Assembly (NCBI GenBank): GCA_013153915.1
Contig: JAADDL010000121.1
Location: 1-5,839 of the forward strand
Reading direction: 5' to 3'
Length of the DNA: 5,839 nt
From: Campylobacterota bacterium
GTDB taxonomy: Bacteria > Campylobacterota > Campylobacteria > Campylobacterales > JALSKU01
This document shows positions 1-5,099 of the stretch, piece by piece. Within the stretch, counting starts at the first letter, position 1; each line of letters opens with the position of its first letter. Both the position numbers and the translations under genes were made by a program. The notes below the pieces were generated by a model. It was not told the DNA's origin and made no database searches. It was given only the letters and a program-made list of their open reading frames with translations.

Positions 1-43
1 CAGGCTTTCCGTCGCTTAAAATCAAAATCAAACCAATCTCCAT
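1..43 (-). CDS. Partial gene, N-terminus only: possible ELM1-family (DUF/COG3660-like) protein
   Basis: Only the first codons are in the window; the gene leaves at base 1. From the ATG at 43-41 the reading is MEIGLILILSDGKP; from a TTG at 31-29 it is (M)ILILSDGKPG. The hydrophobic strand followed by LSDGKPG resembles the opening of mitochondrial-fission ELM1-like bacterial proteins, a glycosyltransferase-like fold family; that match is from memory on very few residues. The start is ambiguous. The ATG overlaps the acyltransferase gene by 16 bases and has a poor ribosome site. The TTG overlaps the acyltransferase TGA (TTGA) and has GGAG six bases upstream, which favours TTG and translational coupling. 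Its place directly after a lipid A acyltransferase suggests an envelope or lipopolysaccharide role, by inference only. Confidence 0.45.
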   Translation of the reverse strand, partial: MEIGLILILSDGKP

Positions 44-915
44 CTATTATGCATCCAAAACCACTGTTCAGGATATTTTCTAATAATCTCTTCTAAAATA
101 TCATTATACTTTTGCGTCATTTTCTCTATTTTTTTATCCTTACCGTTCTCTTCTTCAGCTTTGTACTCCACAGGTTCTAAAACCTCTATTTTGTATGTAC
201 CGTCACTATTTCTTATAGCAAAAACGGGTAAAACAAGAGGATTATACTTGAGTTTCAAAACTGCAACCGAACTGATAGTGTCGGCATCCATTCCAAAAAA
301 TTTAGATTTGACACTATTTGTTCCCCCTGCTTTTTGATCTATCATCAACCCTACTGATTGCCCATTTTTAATAGCTTTAATGATATTTATCATAGCTTTT
401 TTCTTGTATATATTTTTATTTCCATACTTTTCTCTAAAAGGTGTGGTAATGTTTTTTTCAATCAATTTATTATTACCCTCTCTGCCAACAACAGTAATAG
501 GATATCCATTTAAAGCCATAAAAGCAGCAGCAAGTTCCCAATTTGAAAAATGTGCCGTAATTAATAAAATACCATTGTGAGTATTTTGTGTATAGTGTTG
601 TATTTTAGCTAAAAACTCATCTTTATTGGTTACCATTTGATTTAAATCCACTTTATCATTTAACATCATAATGATTTCAGCAACAGTTATAGCCAAACTA
701 TCATATGCACTTTGAGCCAATTTAACAATCTTATCTTCGCTTAAATTTTTAAATGCTGCTTTAAGATTGATTTTTGTTAAATGACTTCGTCTTTTTTCAA
801 ATTTAAATACTATTTTTGCTAATAATTTCATTATTTTATAAACTAAAAAGTTTGGCAAAAATTTTACTAAAAAGATTAGGATTTTTGCAAAAGCGTATTC
901 AATTTTATCTTTCAT
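28..915 (-). CDS. htrB: Lipid A biosynthesis lauroyl/myristoyl acyltransferase (HtrB/WaaM/LpxL family)
   Basis: A 295-residue inner-membrane enzyme of the LpxL/HtrB family, which transfers a secondary acyl chain from acyl-ACP onto the Kdo-lipid A precursor at the cytoplasmic face. Residues 10-38 form the hydrophobic N-terminal membrane anchor. The catalytic HX4E motif is H122-F-S-N-W-E127, preceded by the strand GILLIT. Further family landmarks are DQKAGG at 193-198, FFG at 207-209, the strand P230-VFAIR, and the closing PEQWFWMHNRWR at 282-293. The length is normal for the family, with no frameshift. The ATG at 915 is the natural start because the anchor follows at once, although the only Shine-Dalgarno-like sequence (AGAGAG) sits about 11 bases away, so initiation may be weak. 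It lies 187 bases downstream of the TPR gene and overlaps the start of the next gene. In Campylobacter the orthologue is called waaM or htrB. Acyl-chain preference cannot be read from sequence. Confidence 0.93.
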   Translation of the reverse strand: MKDKIEYAFAKILIFLVKFLPNFLVYKIMKLLAKIVFKFEKRRSHLTKINLKAAFKNLSEDKIVKLAQSAYDSLAITVAEIIMMLNDKVDLNQMVTNKDEFLAKIQHYTQNTHNGILLITAHFSNWELAAAFMALNGYPITVVGREGNNKLIEKNITTPFREKYGNKNIYKKKAMINIIKAIKNGQSVGLMIDQKAGGTNSVKSKFFGMDADTISSVAVLKLKYNPLVLPVFAIRNSDGTYKIEVLEPVEYKAEEENGKDKKIEKMTQKYNDILEEIIRKYPEQWFWMHNRWRLV

Positions 916-949
916 TTATATTTGCACTCTCTTAACACTATCTAGACAG

Positions 950-969
950 CTAAAAAATAATTTTTTTAG
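950..969 (-). other. AT-rich inverted repeat in the leader of the acyltransferase gene
   Basis: Two 8-base arms (CTAAAAAA and TTTTTTAG with a four-base loop) form a nearly perfect palindrome about 35 bases upstream of the htrB ATG. There is only one G-C pair, so it is a weak hairpin. It could be a weak terminator for the upstream TPR transcript, because a T-run is part of it, or a protein site, or chance in AT-rich DNA. Confidence 0.25.
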
Positions 970-1075
970 ATTAGGTTTGTAATATTTTAAATTCAATGTT
1001 TTCTTCTATCACCAAGTTATTGGATTTACCGCAACAAATACTTACAGATTGTAAAATTTTTGATTTGGCAATAAT

Positions 1076-1084
1076 ATTATATCA
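1076..1084 (-). promoter_or_regulatory. Possible extended -10 promoter for htrB
   Basis: Read on the minus strand this is TGATATAAT, a perfect TATAAT with the TGn extension, directly after the TPR stop codon. No good -35 box is visible at 16-18 bases. Transcription from here would give a leader of about 150 bases before htrB. It is therefore unclear whether htrB uses this promoter or read-through from the TPR gene. The remaining intergenic sequence (916-1075) has no convincing gene on either strand. Confidence 0.35.
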
Positions 1085-1100
1085 AAATAGTATCAAAATA
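1080..1100. repeat. Tandem direct repeat TATCAAAATA x2
   Basis: TATCAAAATA occurs at 1080-1089 and again at 1091-1100, separated by one G, giving an 11-base period close to one helical turn. It overlaps the -10 candidate at 1076-1084 and ends just before the TPR stop codon, so it could be a paired regulator site. Both copies are AT-rich and chance duplication is possible. Confidence 0.4.
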
Positions 1101-1102
1101 TG

Positions 1103-1825
1103 TTAATCTCTAAGCTCATTGGTTAAATCTTTTATATACATATCATATAGTTCTTTCTCAAGATTCTTTTTGTTTTGTTTGCATAGCTTTAGAGCTTTTT
1201 CGAGATATGTTTTAGCTTTTTGCTTATCTCCTATCTGGTATTTCAATATTTTTCCAACATAATAGTTGGCATAAAAATTATCCTTGTCTTTTTTTAGAAT
1301 TTCCATAAGATTTTCAAGGGCTCTATACTTTTGTCCCGTTCTTGATAGACAGATTGAGAGGTTTAATTTAGGCTCGATCTGGGTAGGGTCTAGTTTTAAA
1401 CTTTTTTTATAACACTCCGCCGCTTCTTTGAAAACTCCCATTTTATAATAGTTCGTTCCGAGCATATTCCAATATTTTGGTTTATTCTCTTCTTTTGCCT
1501 TTTTTTCCAATTCGGTGATATACTGAGCCACATGAACTATCTTTGATATCTTTTTAGATTTTATAAATTCGGGGTTTTTCTTGTATATTTCCATCAAAAG
1601 TTTAAACCCTTTTGAAACATCGCCCTTTTTTAGATACATATTAACCAATCCAACGGCACACTCTAAATCGTTAGGGTCTTTTTTTAATATTTTCTCCAGC
1701 GACTCCACACTTTGATTTTTTTTATCTTGAAAGCTTAGATACCCATCATCGGTACAACTCGAATCTTTAGCATAAGATACGACACAAAACGATATTCCAA
1801 GTAACAAAAGTGCGATTTTTTTCAT
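1103..1825 (-). CDS. Secreted tetratricopeptide-repeat (TPR) protein of unknown specific function
   Basis: A 240-residue protein. Residues 1-19 are a Sec signal peptide: MKK, a hydrophobic LLLLGISFCVV stretch, and a likely cut after S-Y-A, before KDSS. The cysteine at 14 does not fit a lipobox, so it is probably soluble in the periplasm. The rest is helical repeats: TPR-like units around 53-86, 117-147, 151-181 and 185-215. The unit at 117-147 is the clearest, with W119, G123, Y126-Y127, G130, A135, A136, Y139 and the closing LDP. The C-terminus is a lysine-rich helix. TPR domains bind proteins or peptides; no enzymatic motif is visible, so a scaffold or envelope-assembly role is inference. 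The ATG at 1825 has AAGG six bases upstream (1832-1835) and a good promoter just above. It is divergent from the cytochrome c553 gene, which may only reflect shared intergenic space. Confidence 0.85.
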   Translation of the reverse strand: MKKIALLLLGISFCVVSYAKDSSCTDDGYLSFQDKKNQSVESLEKILKKDPNDLECAVGLVNMYLKKGDVSKGFKLLMEIYKKNPEFIKSKKISKIVHVAQYITELEKKAKEENKPKYWNMLGTNYYKMGVFKEAAECYKKSLKLDPTQIEPKLNLSICLSRTGQKYRALENLMEILKKDKDNFYANYYVGKILKYQIGDKQKAKTYLEKALKLCKQNKKNLEKELYDMYIKDLTNELRD

Positions 1826-1855
1826 CTTTAACCTTGTAAAAAATTTTCGGTGCTA

Positions 1856-1883
1856 ATTATAGTATAATTTTTCAAACTATCAA
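1856..1883 (-). promoter_or_regulatory. Sigma-70-type promoter for the TPR gene
   Basis: On the minus strand, TTGATA (1883-1878) is a -35 box matching five of six consensus bases. A 16-base spacer follows, then a perfect -10 TATAAT (1861-1856). The predicted start near 1849 leaves a leader of about 24 bases that contains the AAGG ribosome site. The -10 box is half of a 15-base palindrome at 1855-1869 (AATTATA, one base, TATAATT), so a rightward TATAAT also exists at 1863-1868, about 100 bases from the cytochrome gene. Confidence 0.6.
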
Positions 1884-1893
1884 ATAATATAAT

Positions 1894-1919
1894 AAAGCTT
1901 ACTTTTTAAAATAAGCTTT
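1894..1919. promoter_or_regulatory. Inverted repeat AAAGCTTA-N10-TAAGCTTT upstream of the cytochrome c gene: candidate operator
   Basis: Perfect 8-base arms lie at 1894-1901 and 1912-1919, separated by 10 bases, ending 17 bases before the rightward -10 box at 1937. The right arm thus occupies the place of the -35 box, which otherwise lacks consensus. No T-run follows in either direction, so a terminator is unlikely. A dimeric regulator of the respiratory gene could bind here. The arms are not the TTGAT/ATCAA half-sites of FNR proteins, and no regulator can be named. Confidence 0.45.
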
Positions 1920-1936
1920 CATAAAGAAAAAATAGA

Positions 1937-1963
1937 TATAATTACAAAACTAAATTTAAGGAG
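1937..1963 (+). promoter_or_regulatory. Promoter -10 box and ribosome binding site for the cytochrome c553 gene
   Basis: A perfect TATAAT at 1937-1942 predicts a transcript start near 1949, giving a short leader of about 20 bases. The leader carries a strong Shine-Dalgarno AAGGAG at 1958-1963, five bases before the ATG at 1969. No -35 consensus is seen; that is usual for Campylobacterota housekeeping promoters and leaves room for control by the inverted repeat just upstream. Confidence 0.6.
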
Positions 1964-1968
1964 AATAT

Positions 1969-2268
1969 ATGAAAAAATTAGCAATTGTTGCATTGGTAGC
2001 GGCTGGAACTATATCTTTGATGGCTGCCGACGGAAAAGCTTTAGCGGCTAAATGTGCCGGATGTCACGGAGCTGACTTTAGCAAAAAAGCTCTCGGTGTT
2101 TCTAAAGTCGTAAAAGGGTGGTCTGCAGAAAAAATTGCAAAAGCTCTTGAAGGATATAAAGCCGGAACATACGGTGGATCTATGAAGGGTGTTATGAAAG
2201 GTCAAGTCGCATCTTACAGCGATGCTGATATAAAAGCTGTTTCTGAGTATATAGCTGGCATAAAATAA
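1969..2268 (+). CDS. Periplasmic monoheme cytochrome c553 (class I c-type cytochrome)
   Basis: A 99-residue precursor with a signal peptide at about 1-20 (MKK, hydrophobic core, cut after M-A-A before DGK), leaving a mature protein of about 79 residues, typical of c553. The heme site is C29-A-G-C32-H33, with H33 as the proximal ligand. The distal methionine is M72 or M76 in the GGSMKGVMKGQ segment, which sits where the axial Met of this family is expected, after GYKAGTYGG. The C-terminal helix YSDADIKAVSEYIAGI is characteristic of class I cytochromes. It carries electrons in the periplasm. Its placement against ccoS-ccoI, as I recall for Cj1153-Cj1155c in Campylobacter jejuni, supports a role as donor to the cbb3-type oxidase. 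The strong ribosome site suggests abundant expression. The stop codon touches the end of the convergent ccoS gene, and the terminator lies within that gene. Confidence 0.93.
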   Translation: MKKLAIVALVAAGTISLMAADGKALAAKCAGCHGADFSKKALGVSKVVKGWSAEKIAKALEGYKAGTYGGSMKGVMKGQVASYSDADIKAVSEYIAGIK

Positions 2269-2514
2269 TCAATCGGGAGGAGAGTAACTCTTCTCCTTCT
2301 TTTCTCTCTTTTTCTTTTCCAATATCTCTTTTTTTCTTTTTTCCAAATTTACAGCATCTTTCAACTCATCTTCGCTATCATATTTAGCGCCCTCTAAAAA
2401 TTTTTCTTGGTCATCAAATTGCCCCGTTCTAAGCCCCCATAAAAGCGCCAAAAGTCCAAGAGCTCCCAAAAATGTCGAAACACCTAACATCATAGCAACT
2501 ATACCGCTACTCAT
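2269..2514 (-). CDS. ccoS: CcoS, cbb3-type cytochrome c oxidase assembly protein
   Basis: An 81-residue membrane protein. Residues 4-27 are a single transmembrane helix rich in Gly, Ala and Leu, followed at once by the signature L-W-G-L-R-T-G-Q-F-D-D-Q-E (about 25-37), the conserved end of the CcoS domain. CcoS is needed for heme/copper maturation of the cbb3 oxidase, and it usually sits with ccoI, as here. After about residue 55 comes a highly charged Lys/Glu tail ending SYSPPD, longer than many family members as I remember them. The tail codons are polypurine because the opposite strand forms the terminator of the cytochrome gene. The start at 2514 overlaps the ccoI stop as ATGA, with AAGGA (2522-2526) seven bases upstream inside ccoI, so the two genes are translationally coupled. 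No separate promoter is visible. Confidence 0.92.
   Translation of the reverse strand: MSSGIVAMMLGVSTFLGALGLLALLWGLRTGQFDDQEKFLEGAKYDSEDELKDAVNLEKRKKEILEKKKREKKEKSYSPPD
2276..2321 (+). terminator. Rho-independent terminator of the cytochrome c553 gene, inside the 3' end of ccoS
   Basis: The stem has 5' arm 2276-2284 (GGAGGAGAG), loop TAA, and 3' arm 2288-2296 (CTCTTCTCC): nine pairs including one G-U. It is followed by a T-rich tract to about 2321 interrupted by C. It begins eight bases after the cytochrome stop codon, ideal for rightward termination. Leftward, the sequence after the stem (GATTGATTATTTTAT) has only a weak T-run, so it may act less well on the ccoI-ccoS transcript. Confidence 0.75.
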
Positions 2515-4913
2515 TTTAATTTCCTTATTCTAAACGAATTACCCACCACGATAAGGGAGCTTAACGACATAGATAAAGCCGCTACCAAAGGCATAACATA
2601 TCCCATAACCGCCAAAGGTATAGTAATGGAGTTATAAACGATAGAGAGTGCAAAATTCTCTTTAATGGTAGAGTAAGCCTTTTTACTTATCTTTATAGCA
2701 TCAAGCAAACTTTTCATATCGTCATTTAACAGCACCACGTCACTCACCTCTACGCTCACATCCGCTCCGCTACCCATACTTATAGCTATATCGGCTCTTG
2801 AGAGAGCCAAAGCGTCGTTGATACCGTCACCCACCATGATAACTATCTTTTTTTGAGTATGAAATCTATCCACAATGTCGGCTTTATCTTTTGGAAATAA
2901 CGAGTGATAAACCTCCTCTATTCCCACCTCTTTAGCTATCTCTTTGGCGACTTTTTCATTGTCTCCGGTTAGCATCACCGGCTTTATGCCTCTCTTTTTT
3001 ATCTCGCTTATAGCCTCTTTGGCATCCTTTTTTAGCGCATCTTTTAGCTCAAAATATGCCACGGCTTCACTATCTATAACAAATACAAAAACACTCCCGT
3101 CAAAATCCTTATCAAACTTTACGCCTCTTTCTTTTACAAGCTCCAAATTTCCGCCGAAAATCAAACTATCTTCATATCTAGCCTCTATGCCTCTTGCTTC
3201 TATATTTTTTCTATCTTTCAAGATATACTCTTTGGATTTATCGTTCAACTCTTGGAGATATTTCGCTATCGCTTCGCTGATGGGATGATTTGAACTCTTA
3301 ACAAGCGAGTAGAGGATATTTTTATCAAAATCTTTTAAAAATTCAGCTTTTACCACTTTGGGTTTGCCTTCGGTGATAGTACCTGTCTTATCAAGCAAAA
3401 GAGTATCGCTTTTTGCCATAGTTTCCAAAAACTCAGCCTCTTTAAAGAGTATCCCCTTGCTTGAAGCGGTATTTATCCCTATCAAAGCCGCCATGGGAGT
3501 AGCAAGTCCAAGAGCGCAAGGACAAGCTATCACTATAACCGAGATGGCTATGATCAAAGCTCTTTCAAAACCTACTCCATGTATATACCATCCTATAAAT
3601 GCTAAAAGAGCGATACTAAGTATAGCAAGAGAAAAATATCCCGAAATCTTATCCGCAAGCTTTTCTATGGAAGGTTTTTTAGAGATGGACTCTTCTAAAA
3701 GAGATACGATACTTGAGAGCATAGAGTGTTTGAAATCTTTTGTAGCCCTATATCTTATAGCGCTATCAAGACAGATAGAACCGCTTAGTATCTCATCGCC
3801 CTCTTTTTTATACACAGGCTCACTCTCTCCGGTTAAACTCGAAAGATCAAAGTTGCCCTCACCGGAAACTATAACCCCGTCAACCACCACTTTTTCACCC
3901 GGTTTTATCTCTATGATGTCGCCTACTTCAACCTCTTCTATACTTATGATACTCTTTTCACCATCTTTTACTACGGTTAGTTCGGTGGGTATAGAGCCCA
4001 TTATGCTATCCATAGCGTCAACGGCTCTTTTTTTACTTAAAACTTCAAGATATTTACCCACAAATACAAAAGTTATGATCATAGTCACAGAGTCAAAATA
4101 GACCTCTCCCGTATGTGTTACCATGGCATAAATGGAGTAGATATAAGCCAAAGTAGCACCCGTTATCACAAGGACATCCATATTGATAAATCTATTTTTC
4201 AAAGCAAAATACGCCCCTCTAAAATAGACCCATCCGGTATAAAAAAGAGTCGGGGTAGCCAAAATGAATTCGGCGATATTTAAAACATTCTTCATATCGC
4301 TTCTCATGCCGGTAAAGTATCCCGTATATTGAGCTATGGCTATCCACATTATATTCATAGTGGCAAATATAGCCACAAGCAGTCTTGAGTAGTAGTCTCT
4401 TCTAGCTTTATTGGCTCTTTCTTCTTGGAGTTTTGGATCGTAAGGATACCCGTTGTAACCTATACTTCTTATCTTCTCTATAATTTGTGAAAGTTTTATG
4501 GTATCTGGATCCCATACTATCTTGGCTTTATTGTTCGTATAGTTTATACTCGCCTCAACGATGCCTTCGGTTTGATGAAGCACCTTTTCGTTTAGCCACA
4601 CGCAAGCCGAACAGTGGATACCTTCGATGATGAGATTTATCTCGTAAAGTCCGTTTTTTTCGGTTATATACTTATTTTTAAACCCTTCAAGGTCAAATTT
4701 ATGAAGATCATCATCAGGATTTTTAGGCGGCTCAAGCTTGTTGCTTCCCACCTTTTCGTAAAAGTCGTCAAGCCCTTCGCTTCTTAGCAAGTGGTAGATA
4801 CCTTGGCATCCTTTACAGCAAAAATATTTAATCTCCCCGTCAACCTCATCTTTTATCATCACTTTTTCATCAAATTCCAAGTGACAATGATCACACGCTA
4901 CACTGTTTGTCAA
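2511..4913 (-). CDS. ccoI: CcoI/FixI-type copper-transporting P1B-type ATPase
   Basis: An 800-residue inner-membrane pump that uses ATP to move copper out of the cytoplasm; the CcoI branch delivers it for assembly of the cbb3 oxidase copper centre. The N-terminal cysteine domain has C7-x-x-C10 and C32-C33-x-x-C36, as in the metal-binding domain found ahead of FixI proteins. It is followed by an HMA domain with GIHC101-S-A-C104. Membrane segments start near 176. The actuator loop holds TGES at 361-364, the ion-binding CPC motif is C464-P-C466, and the phosphorylated aspartate is D508 in DKTGT. H543-P544, TGDN 649-652 and GDGIND 695-700 form the nucleotide and hinge sites. Y760-N761 and M782-S-L-S-S786 in the last two helices are the remaining copper ligands of the family. 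All key residues are intact. The start is TTG at 4913-4911: no ATG or GTG lies in frame before C7, and AGGGA lies five bases upstream. ccoS follows with a four-base overlap. Confidence 0.95.
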   Translation of the reverse strand: MTNSVACDHCHLEFDEKVMIKDEVDGEIKYFCCKGCQGIYHLLRSEGLDDFYEKVGSNKLEPPKNPDDDLHKFDLEGFKNKYITEKNGLYEINLIIEGIHCSACVWLNEKVLHQTEGIVEASINYTNNKAKIVWDPDTIKLSQIIEKIRSIGYNGYPYDPKLQEERANKARRDYYSRLLVAIFATMNIMWIAIAQYTGYFTGMRSDMKNVLNIAEFILATPTLFYTGWVYFRGAYFALKNRFINMDVLVITGATLAYIYSIYAMVTHTGEVYFDSVTMIITFVFVGKYLEVLSKKRAVDAMDSIMGSIPTELTVVKDGEKSIISIEEVEVGDIIEIKPGEKVVVDGVIVSGEGNFDLSSLTGESEPVYKKEGDEILSGSICLDSAIRYRATKDFKHSMLSSIVSLLEESISKKPSIEKLADKISGYFSLAILSIALLAFIGWYIHGVGFERALIIAISVIVIACPCALGLATPMAALIGINTASSKGILFKEAEFLETMAKSDTLLLDKTGTITEGKPKVVKAEFLKDFDKNILYSLVKSSNHPISEAIAKYLQELNDKSKEYILKDRKNIEARGIEARYEDSLIFGGNLELVKERGVKFDKDFDGSVFVFVIDSEAVAYFELKDALKKDAKEAISEIKKRGIKPVMLTGDNEKVAKEIAKEVGIEEVYHSLFPKDKADIVDRFHTQKKIVIMVGDGINDALALSRADIAISMGSGADVSVEVSDVVLLNDDMKSLLDAIKISKKAYSTIKENFALSIVYNSITIPLAVMGYVMPLVAALSMSLSSLIVVGNSFRIRKLK

Positions 4914-4918
4914 AAATA

Positions 4919-4923
4919 TCCCT
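4919..4923 (-). promoter_or_regulatory. ccoI: Ribosome binding site that fixes the ccoI TTG start
   Basis: AGGGA on the minus strand lies five bases before TTG. The next in-frame ATG is residue 19, which would delete the first CxxC pair of the metal-binding domain. Upstream in frame there is only a stop codon and no ATG. TTG is therefore the supported start. Confidence 0.65.
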
Positions 4924-4954
4924 ATATCTTTAATTTTTATTAATTAATTGCGTG

Positions 4955-4960
4955 ATTATA
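4955..4960 (-). promoter_or_regulatory. Probable -10 box of the ccoI-ccoS promoter
   Basis: A perfect TATAAT on the minus strand predicts a start near 4948 and a leader of about 35 bases before the TTG. The region 17 bases further upstream is AT-rich (ATATAT) with no -35 consensus. It shares the 186-base divergent intergenic region 4914-5099 with the rightward promoter of the Rsd-like gene. Confidence 0.5.
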
Positions 4961-5013
4961 GGATAATTTTGCTGAATATATATGTATAATCATAAAATAA
5001 TTTAAGATTTAAA

Positions 5014-5025
5014 ATAGTATACTAT
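5014..5025. promoter_or_regulatory. Perfect 12-base palindrome ATAGTATACTAT at the Rsd-like gene promoter
   Basis: The palindrome lies directly against, and by two bases within, the extended -10 element TGTTATAAT (5025-5033), so a protein bound here would cover the spacer. It is a candidate operator for a small dimeric regulator. AT-rich palindromes arise by chance, and no known regulator consensus is recognised. Confidence 0.35.
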
Positions 5026-5033
5026 GTTATAAT
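5025..5033 (+). promoter_or_regulatory. Extended -10 promoter of the Rsd-like gene
   Basis: TGTTATAAT is a perfect extended -10 (TGn plus TATAAT at 5028-5033). A second TATAAT follows at 5037-5042, because GTTATAATC is duplicated. The predicted start near 5040 or 5049 gives a leader of about 50-60 bases. No -35 consensus is present. An alternative TATAAT lies at 4985-4990. Confidence 0.5.
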
Positions 5034-5043
5034 CGTTATAATC
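5026..5043 (+). repeat. Tandem duplication GTTATAATC x2 spanning the -10 box
   Basis: The nine bases at 5026-5034 are repeated exactly at 5035-5043, so two -10 boxes stand nine bases apart. This may be a replication-slippage duplication and could give two transcript starts. Confidence 0.55.
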
Positions 5044-5086
5044 GAGTAAAATATTTATCTTATGATAGATTTATAGGGCTTATCAC

Positions 5087-5094
5087 AAGGAGGT
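5087..5094 (+). promoter_or_regulatory. Very strong ribosome binding site of the Rsd-like gene
   Basis: AAGGAGGT is the full anti-16S consensus, five bases before the ATG at 5100. It is the best ribosome site in the window, suggesting the protein is made in quantity, and it fixes the start. Confidence 0.8.
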
Positions 5095-5099
5095 CTTAA

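Noticed and set aside
380..580. Plus-strand open frame of 66 codons inside the acyltransferase gene
   Set aside because: It is antisense to the catalytic region of a well-supported gene and has no ribosome site or domain.
950..969. Strong intrinsic terminator between the TPR gene and htrB
   Set aside because: The hairpin has only one G-C pair and sits about 130 bases after the TPR stop, so I list it only as an inverted repeat.
996..1106. Plus-strand 36-codon frame in the TPR-htrB gap, and a minus-strand frame over the same stretch
   Set aside because: The plus frame has no Shine-Dalgarno sequence or promoter, and the minus frame lacks an ATG start. Neither resembles a known small protein.
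1101..1825. Lipoprotein signal on the TPR protein
   Set aside because: The cysteine at residue 14 is preceded by I-S-F, which breaks the lipobox, and a normal signal-peptidase I site (S-Y-A) follows.
2944..3288. Plus-strand open frame of 114 codons inside ccoI
   Set aside because: It is antisense to the ATPase nucleotide-binding domain, with low-complexity Ser/Phe composition and no ribosome site.
3358..4101. Long plus-strand open frame of 247 codons inside ccoI
   Set aside because: It lies wholly antisense to a region of ccoI with intact TGES, CPC and DKTGT motifs. The product is a Ser/Ile/Pro-rich stretch with no recognisable domain, as expected of the complement of a membrane ATPase gene.
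5063..5085. Leader hairpin or riboswitch before the Rsd-like gene
   Set aside because: The best pairing is TGATA with TATCA, five weak pairs over a 13-base loop. It matches no riboswitch class I know, and the Shine-Dalgarno lies outside it.
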